From Streptomyces sp. NBC_00193 (GTDB taxonomy: Bacteria > Actinomycetota > Actinomycetes > Streptomycetales > Streptomycetaceae), in contig NZ_JAPEMM010000001.1 in the NCBI RefSeq assembly GCF_026342735.1, positions 2,046,001-2,110,000 of the forward strand: a DNA stretch of 64,000 nt, read 5' to 3'. The number at the start of each line of letters is the position of its first letter. Positions within the stretch are counted from its first letter, which is position 1. The translations under genes were made by a program, and so were the position numbers. Below the pieces are notes generated by a model. It did not search any database and was not told where the DNA came from. It worked only from the letters and a program-made list of their open reading frames with translations. Below are positions 17,071-27,531 of the stretch, piece by piece.

Positions 17071-18258
17071 TCATGGCCGTACGAGAACCGGGTCATGCCG
17101 GTCCGCGTCCTGACCTCCCCCGAGGACGGCCGGGCGATCGGCGCGGCCGCCTTCAACACCCGTACCGGCGCCTTCGTCACCGTCCGCGCCGGGGCCGTCA
17201 TCCTGGCCACCGGCCCGTGCGGCCGGCTCGGACTCCCTGCCTCCGGATACCTCTACGGGACGTACGAGAACCCCATCAACGCCGGTGACGACTACGCGAT
17301 GGCCTACCACGCCGGCGCCGCGCTCACCGGCATCGAGTGCTTCCAGATCAACCCGCTGATCAAGGACTACAACGGCCCGGCCTGCGCGTACGTCGCGAAC
17401 CCCTTCGGCGGCTACCAGGTCAACCGGCACGGCGAACGCTTCGTCGATTCCGACTACTGGTCGGGCCAGATGATGTCCGAGTTCGCCGCCGAACTGGCCT
17501 CCGACCGCGGCCCGGTGTACCTGAAGCTCAGCCACCTCCCCGAGGAGACGGTCGCCGCCGTCGAATCGATCCTGCACACCACCGAACGCCCCACCCGCGG
17601 CACCTTCCACGCGAACCGCGGCCACGACTACCGCACGCACGACATCGAGATGCACATCTCGGAGATCGGCCTGTGCGGCGGCCACTCGGCCTCCGGCGTA
17701 CGCGTCGACGACCACGCCCGCACCACCGTGCCCCGGCTCTACGCGGCGGGCGACCTGGCCTCGGTCCCCCACAACTACATGATCGGCGCCTTCGTCTTCG
17801 GCGACCTGGCGGGCGCGGACGCCGCGCAGTACAAGCCGTACGAAGGGGAGTTGCCCACAGACCAGCTCACCACCGCCCACGAACTGATCTACCGCCGCAA
17901 CCGCAGGTCGAGTACAAGCTGCGCCGGTTCGTGAACGACTACGTGGCCCCGCACGAGCTGATGCACTGCGCGGAGGTCTCCTTCATCCGGGACTGCGCGG
18001 AGATGGCGGCGCGCGCCTCGCTGGCCCGTACGGAGTCCCGCTGGGGGCTGTACCACGAGCGCCTGGACCACCCCGAGCGCGACGACGCGGGCTGGCTGCA
18101 CCACCTGGACCTGCGCAAGTCCCCGTCCGGGGCGATGGAGTTCACGGCGCGCCCGGTCGACCCCTACCTCGTCCCCGTCCCGGAGTTCATCCCGACGGGC
18201 GGGCCCTCCCGGCACCTGGGCGAGGTCGAGCTGGTCGGCGTGGCCCTGGCGGGCGGCG
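17071..18258 (+). pseudogene. Remnant of a fumarate reductase/succinate dehydrogenase-type flavoprotein
   Basis: Homology begins abruptly at YENRVMPVRVLTSPEDGRAIG and runs in frame 1 through AVILATGPCGRLGLPASGYLYG, FQINPLIKDYNGPACAYV and LYAAGDLASVPHNYMIGAF to ELIYR at about 17895. The N-terminal FAD-binding GxGxxG part, some 150 residues, is absent. At about 17896 the frame changes to frame 3 and reads PPQPQVEYKLRRFVNDYVAP. A further in-frame loss joins this directly to HELMHCAEVSFIRDC, where intact relatives have a helical linker of about 30 residues. The end, VPEFIPTGGPSRHLGEVE, is preserved to about 18235. At least three deletions make it nonfunctional. The intact enzyme would be a large FAD oxidoreductase; no partner ferredoxin gene is adjacent. 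Confidence 0.85.
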
Positions 18259-18356
18259 AGGCCCGGGCGGCGGCCCCGGCTGCGAACACTCCGCTGCGCG
18301 GGGCAAAGTCCCCTACCCGCCCTTCCACCGTTCCCAGGGCCGGCCCTGCCCCGGCC

Positions 18357-18548
18357 CTCAAACGCCGGACGGGCTGAAAGGTCCCGGGCTCCGCCCGGAC
18401 CCCCTGGGGCTCCGCCCCAGACCCCGGTCCTCAAACGCCGGACGGCTGAGATGCCCCCGGGCGGGCTGAGGAGCGGGTACTGGGCTGCGCCCGGACCCCT
18501 GGGGCTCCGCCCCGGCCCCCGGTCCTCAAACGCCGGACGGCTGAAAAG
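18357..18548. repeat. Cluster of Streptomyces intergenic repeats (CTCAAACGCCGG family)
   Basis: The core CTCAAACGCCGG occurs at 18357-18368, 18430-18441 and 18525-18536. The last two copies are each preceded by a GGGGCTCCGCCCC hairpin and CGCCCGGACCCC, giving a unit of about 65 bases. It fills most of the gap (18259-18721) between the flavoprotein remnant and the next gene. No gene was seen here. The same family recurs as a large inverted pair at 45403-45614. Confidence 0.8.
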
Positions 18549-18721
18549 CCCCGACCCACCACCGCAGCCCAACAGACACCACCACACCCCAGCCCCGCCG
18601 GCGCCGCAGAGGAGCGGGCCACCCATCCGGCCCCCCGACCCCCCGTTCGGAGCCCCGCCACGTGCAGCCCGGCCACCCCACCCGGATGGTGGACCAAAGC
18701 CCCCGAACGGCAGGAGCCCCC

Positions 18722-19333
18722 ATGTCCCTCCGCCCCCGCACGGCCGTCCTGACCTGCGCCGCCGCGATATCCGTCGGACTGGCCGCCATCGCCCCCGCCC
18801 ACGGCGTCGACGGGCCCGCCCCGGACCCGAGGAACGCCAAGGCCATGCGGGACATGGCCACGGCGATCCGCGTGACGGGCAAGTACGCGGACGAGCAGCA
18901 GGCTCTGAAGGACGGGTACGTCCCGCACGGCGAGGCCTGCATGACGAACCCGTTCGGTGCGGGCGCCATGGGCTACCACTACGTCAAGGAGTCCTACTGG
19001 GGCTCGACGGACCCCAGCAAGCCAGCCGCGCTGCTCTACAGCACCGAGAAGGACGAGCACGGCCGCCGCAAGCTGGAGGCGGTGGAGTGGATGTCCAAGG
19101 ACCGCGACCAGGACATGAAGACCACCGACGACCGCCCGACCATGTTCGGCCTCCCCTTCGACGGCCCCATGCCGGGCCACTGGGCGGGCATGCCCAAGCA
19201 CTACGACCTCCACCTGTGGGCCTACAGGGACAACCCGGCGGGCCGCTTCCACAACTGGAACACCGCCCTGACCTGCCCCCTCAAGCCCGGCGCCCCGACG
19301 AAGCCCACCGACGCACACGACCACGGCCACTAG
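18722..19333 (+). CDS. Secreted protein of unknown function
   Basis: This 203-residue protein has a clear signal peptide (RPRTAVLTCAAAISVGLAAI, cleavage near APAHG). The mature part has conserved-looking blocks: GEACMTNPFGAGAMGYHYV, KPAALLYSTEKDEHG, PKHYDLHLWAYRDNPAGRF and NWNTALTCPL. Two cysteines (CMTN and LTCP) could form a disulfide. The tail is His-rich (DAHDHGH). Similar small exported proteins with GAMGYHYV and PAGxFxxWNP patterns exist in many bacteria without assigned function. The start is ATG 18722, with AGGAG upstream; a longer frame from 18662 is less likely. Confidence 0.82.
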   Translation: MSLRPRTAVLTCAAAISVGLAAIAPAHGVDGPAPDPRNAKAMRDMATAIRVTGKYADEQQALKDGYVPHGEACMTNPFGAGAMGYHYVKESYWGSTDPSKPAALLYSTEKDEHGRRKLEAVEWMSKDRDQDMKTTDDRPTMFGLPFDGPMPGHWAGMPKHYDLHLWAYRDNPAGRFHNWNTALTCPLKPGAPTKPTDAHDHGH

Positions 19334-19531
19334 CTCCCCCCGGCTCTTCACGAAGGGCTGAGCGCGTTCAATTTGCTAGTGACAACGGCCCCTCGACCAG
19401 GGATCATGGCCAGCGTCTTTGTGGATTCTCATGCGCCTGGTGCCCTTGGGGGGGATGGGCCGTTCCGCGCGTCATGCAGTGCCGCACCGAACCGAGATCC
19501 GCACAGCCCCTTTCCTGAAGGAATACCGCTG

Positions 19532-22282
19532 GTGCGTCCTACTCGTACGGGGGTCCTGCTCACCGCGGGCCTCGTCACCGCCCTCGGCATCCCGGCGGTC
19601 TCCGCCGCGGCTGCTCCGGCGGACCTGTTCGTGAACAACGGAACGGACTCCCACTGCTCCGACACCCTCCCCGGTGCCGGTTCGCAGACCACTCCGTTCT
19701 GCACCGTCCTGTCTGCGGCCAAGGCTGCACAAGCGGGCCAGACCGTACGGATCACGCCGGGCGACTACGGCGGGGACGTCACGGTGGCCCGTTCCGGGGA
19801 GCCGGGCAAGCCGATCACCTTCACCGCCGACCCCTGGACGACCGGTGGCACCTCACAGGCCGTGCTGATGGATCAGCTGACCGTCGACGGCGCCTCCCAC
19901 GTGGTGCTCCGTGGATTCAGCCCGTCGCGCGCCAAGATCGAACGCTCCGACGACACCGTCATCGAGGGGGCATGGCTCAGGGGCCCGCTCGTGATCGGTG
20001 CGGGAAGCACGGACGTACGTGTCAGCCAGAGCACCCTCATGGCCACCCGGATCGAAGCCGGCGCCCAGCGCACGGTCCTCAACCGCAACATCGTCCGCAA
20101 CAACCGTGACTCCGTGCCCGTGATCTCGGTCGTGGACGCCCCCGGATCGGTCCTCGCCAACAACACCGTCGTCAGCTTCTGTGAGGCAGGCATCTCGGTC
20201 GGTGGCGGATCCACCGGATCCTCGGTCTTCAACAACGCCATCTCCTCCGATGCCAACCAGTCCTTCTGCGCGACGCCCAACGCACCCCGCCACCCTCTCG
20301 TCGTGGCGCAGAGCGCGGTGGCCGGCACGCGCGCCGGCTCGAACGTCCTCAGAGTCGTACCGGTCGGCGCATCGGCCCCGTACCGCTGGTCGGGCACCGA
20401 CTACGCGACTCCCTCGGAGTTCCAGAAGGCGACCGGCCAGGGTGCGCACGACATCCTGAACCCGGCGGAATTCAACGCTTCGCTGATCGACTCCGCCGAC
20501 GCGACGGCGCCGGGCGCACTGGCCTCCCCGGACATGAAGGGGTTCGGCCCGATCGACAACCCCCTCGTGGCCAACACCGGCAAGGACGGCAGTTTCCTCG
20601 ACCGCGGTGCCACCGAGACCCACGACCGCCTGAGCAGTGTCTCCATGACGGTCCTCGACCCCTGGGCGCCGGTGGGCACCACGGTGCAGGTGGAGTCCCG
20701 GGCGACCACCGATTGGCCCTCCGGAATGTCGTACAGCGTGGACTTCGGCGACGGGAGCACCCCGGTCATCACCACCCCGAAGGGCGGGTCCCTCGGGGCC
20801 GTCGCCTCGCACGTCTACAGCTCTCCGTGCGCGTGCGTGATCAAGGTGACCGCCTCCAACGGCGCCGGGAAGAAGGTCTTCACGGAGCGGCAGGTCAAAG
20901 TGACCGCCGCCGGTCCGCTGACGGCGGCCTTCACCGCCACACCCGTCCTGCCGGTCTCGGACAGTCCGACCGAGCGCGTCTCCCCGCTGACCGTCCAGAT
21001 CGACCCGTCGGCCACGAAGGCGCCGTGGCGTGTGATCCGCACCGACGTGGACTTCGGTGACGGCACCACAGAGTTCGTCTCCGACCTGTCCAAGCTCACG
21101 CACACCTACCGATCCCCCGGTACCTACACGGTGACTCTCACCACAATGGATTCCAAGGGCGCCACGTCGGGCTCCAAGCGCACGGTCAAGGCCGACTACG
21201 CGCCCTCCGGCTACGTCCCCGTCGGGCCGTACCGGATCCTTGACAGCCGTGGCGACACCCCCACGCAACCGAGCGGCACACCCATCGCGCTGCAGGTGCC
21301 CCGGGGGCTGGACCGGCCCGAGTTCCCGATCTCCGGCGGGGTGAGCGCCGTCGTCCTCAACGTGACCGTCACCGACGCCTTGGAGGACACCCACCTCACC
21401 GTCTGGCCCGGGGACCAGCCCCGCCCCGCAACGTCGAACGTCAGCGTCCGCGCCGGCGCCACCACGTCCAACACCGTCACGGTCCCCGTAGGCGGCGGCT
21501 TGGACACGGTCCTGGCGCAGCTCAACTCCGGCGCGGCGTCGATCATCGTGGACATGGTCGGCTACTACCAGCCGAACATCGGCCAGCGCTTCTCCCCGCT
21601 CGCCCCGACCCGCGTCCTGGACACCCGTACGACCGGCGGCGCGCTGTCCGCCGCCAAGACCCGCACGGTGAAGGTCGCCGGCGTCAACGGCATCCCGGCG
21701 GACGCCAAGGCGGTCGCGCTGAACCTCACCGCCACCGGCGCCAAGGAACAGGCCCACGTCATCGCCTACCCCGACCCGGCCAAGCGCCCCGCCACCTCGA
21801 ACCTGAACGTGGAGCCGGGCAAGGACAAGTCCAACCAGGCCATCGTCCCGGTCGGCCCGAACGGCACCATCACCCTCTACACGAACACCGGCTCGACGCA
21901 CGTGATCCTGGACGCGGTGGGCTACTACGGCAAGGACGGCAAGAGCCTCTTCACCCCGGCCGTCCCCAAGCGCCTCGCCGACACCCGCACCACCGGCAAG
22001 GTCGCCCCGGGCGCCACCACCACGGTCTCCGGCATCCCGGCGGGCGCCGTCGGCGCGGTCCTGAACGTCACCGCGACCGACTCCACCGGCCCGGGCTTCC
22101 TCACGGCGTACGCCTTCGGCGCCACCCGCCCCGGAGCCAGCAGCCTCAACACCCTCCCGGGCATCACCGTCCCGAACCACGTGACGACCCCCGTCGCGAA
22201 CGGCAAGGTCAGCATCTTCAACAGCCAGGGCGGCTCCAACCACGTGATCACCGACCTCCTCGGCTACTTCACCCAGCCGTAG
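19532..22282 (+). CDS. Large secreted beta-helix / PKD / triple C-terminal repeat protein
   Basis: This 916-residue exported protein starts at GTG 19532 with AAGGA nine bases upstream and has a signal peptide (LLTAGLVTALGIPAVSAAAA). Residues about 30-350 form a right-handed beta-helix of the pectate-lyase/NosD type (VLRGFSPSRAKIERSDDTVI, SVLANNTVVSF). Two PKD-like domains follow (SVDFGDGSTP with HVY, and DVDFGDGTTEFV with HTY). The C-terminus has three homologous repeats of about 115-120 residues opening with YRILDSR, TRVLDTR and KRLADTR and closing with MVGYY, AVGYY and LLGYF. It is probably a cell-surface or matrix carbohydrate-binding protein. No catalytic residues were recognised. Confidence 0.88.
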   Translation: MRPTRTGVLLTAGLVTALGIPAVSAAAAPADLFVNNGTDSHCSDTLPGAGSQTTPFCTVLSAAKAAQAGQTVRITPGDYGGDVTVARSGEPGKPITFTADPWTTGGTSQAVLMDQLTVDGASHVVLRGFSPSRAKIERSDDTVIEGAWLRGPLVIGAGSTDVRVSQSTLMATRIEAGAQRTVLNRNIVRNNRDSVPVISVVDAPGSVLANNTVVSFCEAGISVGGGSTGSSVFNNAISSDANQSFCATPNAPRHPLVVAQSAVAGTRAGSNVLRVVPVGASAPYRWSGTDYATPSEFQKATGQGAHDILNPAEFNASLIDSADATAPGALASPDMKGFGPIDNPLVANTGKDGSFLDRGATETHDRLSSVSMTVLDPWAPVGTTVQVESRATTDWPSGMSYSVDFGDGSTPVITTPKGGSLGAVASHVYSSPCACVIKVTASNGAGKKVFTERQVKVTAAGPLTAAFTATPVLPVSDSPTERVSPLTVQIDPSATKAPWRVIRTDVDFGDGTTEFVSDLSKLTHTYRSPGTYTVTLTTMDSKGATSGSKRTVKADYAPSGYVPVGPYRILDSRGDTPTQPSGTPIALQVPRGLDRPEFPISGGVSAVVLNVTVTDALEDTHLTVWPGDQPRPATSNVSVRAGATTSNTVTVPVGGGLDTVLAQLNSGAASIIVDMVGYYQPNIGQRFSPLAPTRVLDTRTTGGALSAAKTRTVKVAGVNGIPADAKAVALNLTATGAKEQAHVIAYPDPAKRPATSNLNVEPGKDKSNQAIVPVGPNGTITLYTNTGSTHVILDAVGYYGKDGKSLFTPAVPKRLADTRTTGKVAPGATTTVSGIPAGAVGAVLNVTATDSTGPGFLTAYAFGATRPGASSLNTLPGITVPNHVTTPVANGKVSIFNSQGGSNHVITDLLGYFTQP

Positions 22283-22307
22283 GCGCCAGGAGCACCCTGC
22301 ACGGCAA

Positions 22308-22341
22308 AGGGCCCGGCCCCCCAGAAGGGGAGCCGGGCCCT
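22308..22341. terminator. Bidirectional terminator between the beta-helix protein gene and the nuo operon
   Basis: AGGGCCCGGC (22308-22317) pairs with GCCGGGCCCT (22332-22341). The hairpin lies 26 bases after the plus-strand stop and 19 bases past the nuoN stop on the other strand, so it can end both transcripts. Confidence 0.75.
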
Positions 22342-22359
22342 CGGCCGTACTCGGTACGG

Positions 22360-24021
22360 TCAGCGCACGAACGTGCTCGCGCTGCCCGCCAGGTCCAGGA
22401 AGTACTGCGGGGCCACGCCCAGCACCACCGTGACCGCGACGCCCACCGCGATCGTCGTCATCGTCAGCGGGGACGGGACGGCGACCGTGGGGCCGTCCGC
22501 CTTCGGCTCGCTGAAGAACATCAGGACGATCACCCGGATGTAGAAGAACGCGGCGATCGCGGACGAGATGACACCGACCACGACCAGCGCTCCCGCGCCG
22601 CCCTCCGCCGCCGCCTTGAACACGGCGAACTTGCCGGAGAAGCCGGAGGTCAGCGGGATACCCGCGAAGGCGAGCAGGAAGACCGCGAAGACCGCCGCCA
22701 CGAGGGGCGAACGACGGCCCAGGCCCGCCCACTTGGACAGGTGCGTGGCCTCGCCGCCCGCGTCGCGCACCAGCGTGACCACCGCGAAGGCGCCGATCGT
22801 CACGAAGGAGTACGCGCCCAGGTAGAAGAGGACGGACTGGACGCCCTCCGCCGAGGTGGCGATCACACCGGCCAGGATGAAGCCGGCGTGCGCGATGGAG
22901 GAGTAGGCGAGGAGCCGCTTGACGTCGGTCTGGGTGACCGCGATGACCGCGCCCGCCAGCATCGTGACGATCGCGACGCCCCACATGACCGGCCGCCAGT
23001 CCCAGCGCAGGCCGGGCAGGACGACGTAGAGGAGACGCAGGAGGGCGCCGAAGGCGGCCACCTTCGTCGCCGCCGCCATGAAGCCGGTGACCGGGGTGGG
23101 GGCGCCCTGGTAGACGTCCGGCGTCCACATGTGGAAGGGAACCGCGCCGACCTTGAAGAGCAGGCCCATCAGGATCAGCGCGCCGCCGATCAGCAGCAGC
23201 GCGTCGTTGCCCATGGTGTCGGCGAGCGCCGGGTCGATGTTCGCCACGGTGCCGTCGACGACCTCCGCGATCGCCGCGTAGGAGACCGAGCCGGCGTACC
23301 CGTAGACGAGCGCGATGCCGAAGAGGAGGAAGGCGGAGGAGAAGGCGCCGAGCAGGAAGTACTTGACGGCCGCCTCCTGCGACATCAGCCGCTGGCGGCG
23401 GGCGACGGCGCAGAGCAGGTACAGCGGGAGGGAGAAGACCTCCAGGGCCACGAACAGCGTCAGCAGGTCGTTGGCCGCGGGGAAGATCAGCATCCCGGCG
23501 ACCGCGAACAGCGCGAGCGGGAAGACCTCGGTGGTGGTGAAGCCCGCCTTGACGGCTTCCTTCTCGCTCTCGCTGCCCGGTACGGACGCCGCCTGCGCGG
23601 CGAAGGAGTCCACCCGGTTGCCGTGGGCGGCCGGGTCCAGGCGCCGCTCGGCGAAGGTGAAGATCGCCACGACCGAGGCCAGGATGATGGTGCCCTGCAG
23701 GAAGAGCGCCGGCCCGTCGACGGCCACGGCGCCCATGGCCGCGATGTGCGCCTTGGAGCTGCCGTACCCGCCGGCGGCGAGTCCGACGACCGCCGCGAAG
23801 GCCGAGGCCAGCGCGGCCACGGCGAGGAACACCTGCGTGTAGTAACGGCCCTTGCGCGGCACGAAGGCCTCGACGAGGACTCCGATGATCGCCGCGCCCA
23901 GCACGATGAGCGTGGGCGAGAGCTGGGCGTACTCGATGTGCGGGGCCGGGATCTTGTCGATCGGCGCCGCGGCCGCCAGGTTCGGCAGCAGGTTCTGGGC
24001 AGCAGCAGTCACGGTGCTCAC
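22360..24021 (-). CDS. nuoN: NADH-quinone oxidoreductase subunit N
   Basis: This 553-residue antiporter-like membrane subunit of complex I is the last gene of the operon. About 14 transmembrane helices are visible. The Mrp/NuoL-type core includes KYFLLGAFSSAFLLFG, LLFKVGAVPFHMWTPDVYQGAP (the proton-channel lysine and proline segment) and KRLLAYSSIAHAGFI. A polar insert around residues 100-150 (RLDPAAHGNRVDS...SESEKEAVK) is longer than in E. coli. The start is GTG 24021, whose GTGA overlaps the nuoM stop. Confidence 0.96.
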   Translation of the reverse strand: MSTVTAAAQNLLPNLAAAAPIDKIPAPHIEYAQLSPTLIVLGAAIIGVLVEAFVPRKGRYYTQVFLAVAALASAFAAVVGLAAGGYGSSKAHIAAMGAVAVDGPALFLQGTIILASVVAIFTFAERRLDPAAHGNRVDSFAAQAASVPGSESEKEAVKAGFTTTEVFPLALFAVAGMLIFPAANDLLTLFVALEVFSLPLYLLCAVARRQRLMSQEAAVKYFLLGAFSSAFLLFGIALVYGYAGSVSYAAIAEVVDGTVANIDPALADTMGNDALLLIGGALILMGLLFKVGAVPFHMWTPDVYQGAPTPVTGFMAAATKVAAFGALLRLLYVVLPGLRWDWRPVMWGVAIVTMLAGAVIAVTQTDVKRLLAYSSIAHAGFILAGVIATSAEGVQSVLFYLGAYSFVTIGAFAVVTLVRDAGGEATHLSKWAGLGRRSPLVAAVFAVFLLAFAGIPLTSGFSGKFAVFKAAAEGGAGALVVVGVISSAIAAFFYIRVIVLMFFSEPKADGPTVAVPSPLTMTTIAVGVAVTVVLGVAPQYFLDLAGSASTFVR

Positions 24022-25625
24022 TTCGCCCCCTCCCCGTTCTTGGCCTCGACAGTCACGTTTTGAATGGGCACAGCCGGCTTCGGGTCGGTCTGCTTGACGT
24101 CCGACATGGTGTGCTTCACCGCCGGGTTGACGATGTCGGTCAGGACCTTCGGGTAGACGCCCAGACCGATCAGCAGCGCGATCAGCGGGGCGACCACCAG
24201 GACCTCCCGCAGGCGCAGGTCCGGCATGGTGCGGACCTCCTCCTTGACCGGGCCGGTCATGGTGCGCTGGTAGAGGACCAGCGTGTAGAGCGCCGCCAGC
24301 ACGATGCCGAGGGTGGCGATGATGCCGACGACCGGGTACCGGGCGAACGTGCCGACCAGGACCAGGAACTCGCTGACGAACGGGGCGAGGCCGGGCAGCG
24401 ACAGGGTGGCGAGACCACCGATCAGGAAGGTGCCGGCCAGGACCGGGGCCACCTTCTGCACGCCGCCGTAGTCGGCGATGAGCCGGGAGCCGCGCCGCGA
24501 GATCAGGAAGCCGGCGACCAGCATGAGCGCCGCCGTCGAGAGCCCGTGGTTGACCATGTACAGCGTCGCGCCCGACTGGCCCTGGGAGGTCATCGCGAAG
24601 ATGCCCAGGATGATGAAGCCGAAGTGCGAGATGGAGGCGTACGCCACCAGCCGCTTGATGTCCCGCTGCCCGACCGCGACCAGCGCGCCGTAGACGATGC
24701 TGATCAGGGCCAGGACCAGGATCACCGGCGTGGCCCACTTGCTGGCCTCGGGGAAGAGCCCGAGGCAGAAGCGCAGCATCGCGAAGGTGCCGACCTTGTC
24801 GACGACGGCGGTGATCAGGACGGCGACCGGGGCCGTGGCCTCGCCCATCGCGTTCGGCAGCCAGGTGTGCAGCGGCCACAGCGGGGCCTTCACCGCGAAG
24901 GCGAAGAAGAAGCCGAGGAACAGCAGCCGCTCGGTGTTGGTCGCCATGTCGAGCGTGCCCGCGGCGCGGGCGGCGGTGATCTCCTGGAGCGAGAAGTTCC
25001 CGGCGACCACGTAGAGCCCGATGACGGCGGCCAGCATGATCAGGCCGCCGACCAGGTTGTAGAGGAGGAACTTGACCGCCGCGTACGAGCGCTGCGCGGC
25101 CGCGTTCTCGTCGGACCCGGAGTGCGCCCGGTCCCCGAAGCCGCCGATGAGGAAGTACATCGGGATGAGCATGGCTTCGAAGAAGATGTAGAAGAGGAAG
25201 ACGTCGGTGGCCTCGAAGGAGATGATCACCATCGCCTCGACCAGCAGGATCAGGGCGAAGAAGCCCTGGGTCGGCCGCCAGCGCGAAGAGTTGGTCTCCA
25301 GCGGGTCGGCGTCGTGCCAGCCGGCCGCGATCACGAAGGGGATCAGCAGCGCGGTGAGTGCGATCAGCACGACCCCGATGCCGTCGACGCCCAGTTCGTA
25401 GCGGACGCCGAAGTCGGCGATCCAGGAGCGCGATTCGGTGAGCTGGTAGCGGTCGCCACCGGGCTCGAAGCGGACCGCGACGAGCACGGCCAGGGCGAGG
25501 GTCGCCAGCGAGAAGAGCAGGGCGAGCCATTTGGCGGCGGTCCGGCGGGCGGCCGGGACGGCCGCCGTCAGGATCGCACCGACCGCGGGGACCGCGGCCG
25601 TCACCGTCAGAAGCGGGAAACTCAT
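24018..25625 (-). CDS. nuoM: NADH-quinone oxidoreductase subunit M
   Basis: This 535-residue proton-pumping membrane subunit is homologous to NuoL and NuoN. Conserved segments are LFYIFFEAMLIPMYFLIGGF (with the transmembrane glutamate), KAPLWPLHTWLPNAMGEATAP and KRLVAYASISHFGFIILG. It has about 14 membrane segments. The start ATG 25625 lies one base after the nuoL stop and its own stop overlaps nuoN by four bases, so the three antiporter-like subunits are translationally coupled. Confidence 0.97.
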   Translation of the reverse strand: MSFPLLTVTAAVPAVGAILTAAVPAARRTAAKWLALLFSLATLALAVLVAVRFEPGGDRYQLTESRSWIADFGVRYELGVDGIGVVLIALTALLIPFVIAAGWHDADPLETNSSRWRPTQGFFALILLVEAMVIISFEATDVFLFYIFFEAMLIPMYFLIGGFGDRAHSGSDENAAAQRSYAAVKFLLYNLVGGLIMLAAVIGLYVVAGNFSLQEITAARAAGTLDMATNTERLLFLGFFFAFAVKAPLWPLHTWLPNAMGEATAPVAVLITAVVDKVGTFAMLRFCLGLFPEASKWATPVILVLALISIVYGALVAVGQRDIKRLVAYASISHFGFIILGIFAMTSQGQSGATLYMVNHGLSTAALMLVAGFLISRRGSRLIADYGGVQKVAPVLAGTFLIGGLATLSLPGLAPFVSEFLVLVGTFARYPVVGIIATLGIVLAALYTLVLYQRTMTGPVKEEVRTMPDLRLREVLVVAPLIALLIGLGVYPKVLTDIVNPAVKHTMSDVKQTDPKPAVPIQNVTVEAKNGEGAK

Positions 25626-25626
25626 C

Positions 25627-27522
25627 TCACACCGCCCTCATCAGCAGGGTCGCGGCGATCAGGATCGCCGTGCCCCCGAACATCGAGACCGCGTAGCTGC
25701 GGGCGTAGCCGTTCTGCAGCTTGCGCAGCCGGCCCGACAGCCCGCCGACTCCGGCGGCCGTCCCGTTGACCACGCCGTCGACCAGGCTGTGGTCGACGTA
25801 GACGAGGGAGCGGGTCAGGTGCTCCCCGCCGCGGACCAGGACCACGTGGTTGAAGTCGTCCTGGTAGAGGTCCCGCCGGGCCGCCCTGGTGAGGAGCGAG
25901 CCGCGCGGGGCGACGACCGGGACGGGCTTCCTGCCGTACATCACCCAGGCGATGGCGACGCCGATGACGAGGACCACCATGGTGGCCAGGGTCACCGTCA
26001 GCGCGCTGATCGGCGGGTGTCCGTGCTGGTGTCCGGTGACGGGCTCCAGCCAGTGCAGGAAGCGGTCGCCGATCCCGAAGAACCCGCCCGCGAAGACCGA
26101 GCCGAAGGCCAGGATGATCATCGGGATGGTCATGGACTTCGGGGACTCGTGCGGGTGCGGCGCGTGGCCCTCCGCGTCCGGCTGCCAGCGCTTCTCGCCG
26201 AAGAAGGTGAGGAGCATGACGCGGGTCATGTAGAAGGCGGTGATCGCCGCACCGAGCAGGGTCACCCCGCCGAGGATCCAGCCCTGGGTGCCGCCCTTCG
26301 CGAAGGCCGCCTCGATGATCATGTCCTTCGAGAAGAAGCCCGACAGGCCCGGGAAGCCGATGATGGCGAGGTAGCCGAGCCCGAAGGTGACGAAGGTGAC
26401 CGGCATGTACTTCCGCAGGCCGCCGTACTTGCGCATGTCGACCTCGTCGTTCATCCCGTGCATCACGGAACCGGCGCCGAGGAAGAGGCCCGCCTTGAAG
26501 AACCCGTGCGTGACCAGGTGCATGATCGCGAACACGTACCCGATGGGGCCGAGGCCGGCCGCCAGGATCATGTAGCCGATCTGCGACATCGTCGAGCCCG
26601 CGAGGGCCTTCTTGATGTCGTCCTTCGCGCAACCGACGATCGCACCGAAGAGGAGCGTGACGGCGCCGACCACGACGACCGCGGTCTGCGCGTCCGGCGC
26701 CCCGTTGAAGATGGCGCCCGAGCGGACGATCAGGTAGACGCCGGCGGTGACCATGGTCGCCGCGTGGATGAGGGCCGAGACCGGGGTCGGGCCCTCCATC
26801 GCGTCGCCGAGCCAGGACTGCAGCGGCACCTGGGCCGACTTGCCGCACGCGGCGAGCAGCAGCATCAGGGCGATCGCCGTCAGCTTGCCCTCGCCGGCCT
26901 CGGACACCGAGCCGAGGACCGGGCCGAAGGCGAAGGTCCCGAAGGTGGTGAACATCAGCATGATGGCGATCGAAAGGCCCATGTCGCCGACCCTGTTGAC
27001 CAGGAAGGCCTTCTTCGCGGCGGTGGCCGCGCTGGGCTTGTGCTGCCAGAAGCCGATGAGGAGGTACGAGGCGAGGCCCACGCCCTCCCAGCCGACGTAC
27101 AGCAGGAGGTAGTTGTCGGCGATGACCAGGAGCAGCATCGCGGCGACGAAGAGGTTGAGGTAGCCGAAGAAGCGGCGGCGGCGCTCGTCGTGCTCCATGT
27201 ACCCGATGGAGTACACGTGGATGAGCGTGCCCACCCCGGAGATCAGCAGGACGAAGGTCATCGACAGCTGGTCGAGCTGGAAGCCGATGTCGGCCTGGAA
27301 GCCCTCCACCGGGATCCAGCTGAACAGCCGCTGGTGGAAGGTCCGGTCCTCGGCGCCCTTGCCGAGCATGTCGGCGAAGAGGGTGAGGCCGATGCCGAAG
27401 GAGACGGCGGCGAGCAGGGTGCCGATCCAGTGGCCGGTCTTGTCGAGACGGCGGCCGCCGCAGAGCAGCACCACCGCTCCGAGCAGGGGCGCTGCTACCA
27501 GCAGCGCGATCATGTTCTCCAC
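25627..27522 (-). CDS. nuoL: NADH-quinone oxidoreductase subunit L
   Basis: This 631-residue subunit is the distal proton pump of complex I and carries the long amphipathic lateral helix. Motifs include [58 protein letters not shown] and [16 protein letters not shown]. The C-terminal region after about residue 500 ([13 protein letters not shown] onward) carries the lateral helix and the last membrane anchor. The start is GTG 27522, nine bases after the nuoK stop. The length is typical. Confidence 0.97.
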   Translation of the reverse strand: MENMIALLVAAPLLGAVVLLCGGRRLDKTGHWIGTLLAAVSFGIGLTLFADMLGKGAEDRTFHQRLFSWIPVEGFQADIGFQLDQLSMTFVLLISGVGTLIHVYSIGYMEHDERRRRFFGYLNLFVAAMLLLVIADNYLLLYVGWEGVGLASYLLIGFWQHKPSAATAAKKAFLVNRVGDMGLSIAIMLMFTTFGTFAFGPVLGSVSEAGEGKLTAIALMLLLAACGKSAQVPLQSWLGDAMEGPTPVSALIHAATMVTAGVYLIVRSGAIFNGAPDAQTAVVVVGAVTLLFGAIVGCAKDDIKKALAGSTMSQIGYMILAAGLGPIGYVFAIMHLVTHGFFKAGLFLGAGSVMHGMNDEVDMRKYGGLRKYMPVTFVTFGLGYLAIIGFPGLSGFFSKDMIIEAAFAKGGTQGWILGGVTLLGAAITAFYMTRVMLLTFFGEKRWQPDAEGHAPHPHESPKSMTIPMIILAFGSVFAGGFFGIGDRFLHWLEPVTGHQHGHPPISALTVTLATMVVLVIGVAIAWVMYGRKPVPVVAPRGSLLTRAARRDLYQDDFNHVVLVRGGEHLTRSLVYVDHSLVDGVVNGTAAGVGGLSGRLRKLQNGYARSYAVSMFGGTAILIAATLLMRAV

Positions 27523-27531
27523 AGCGACCCC

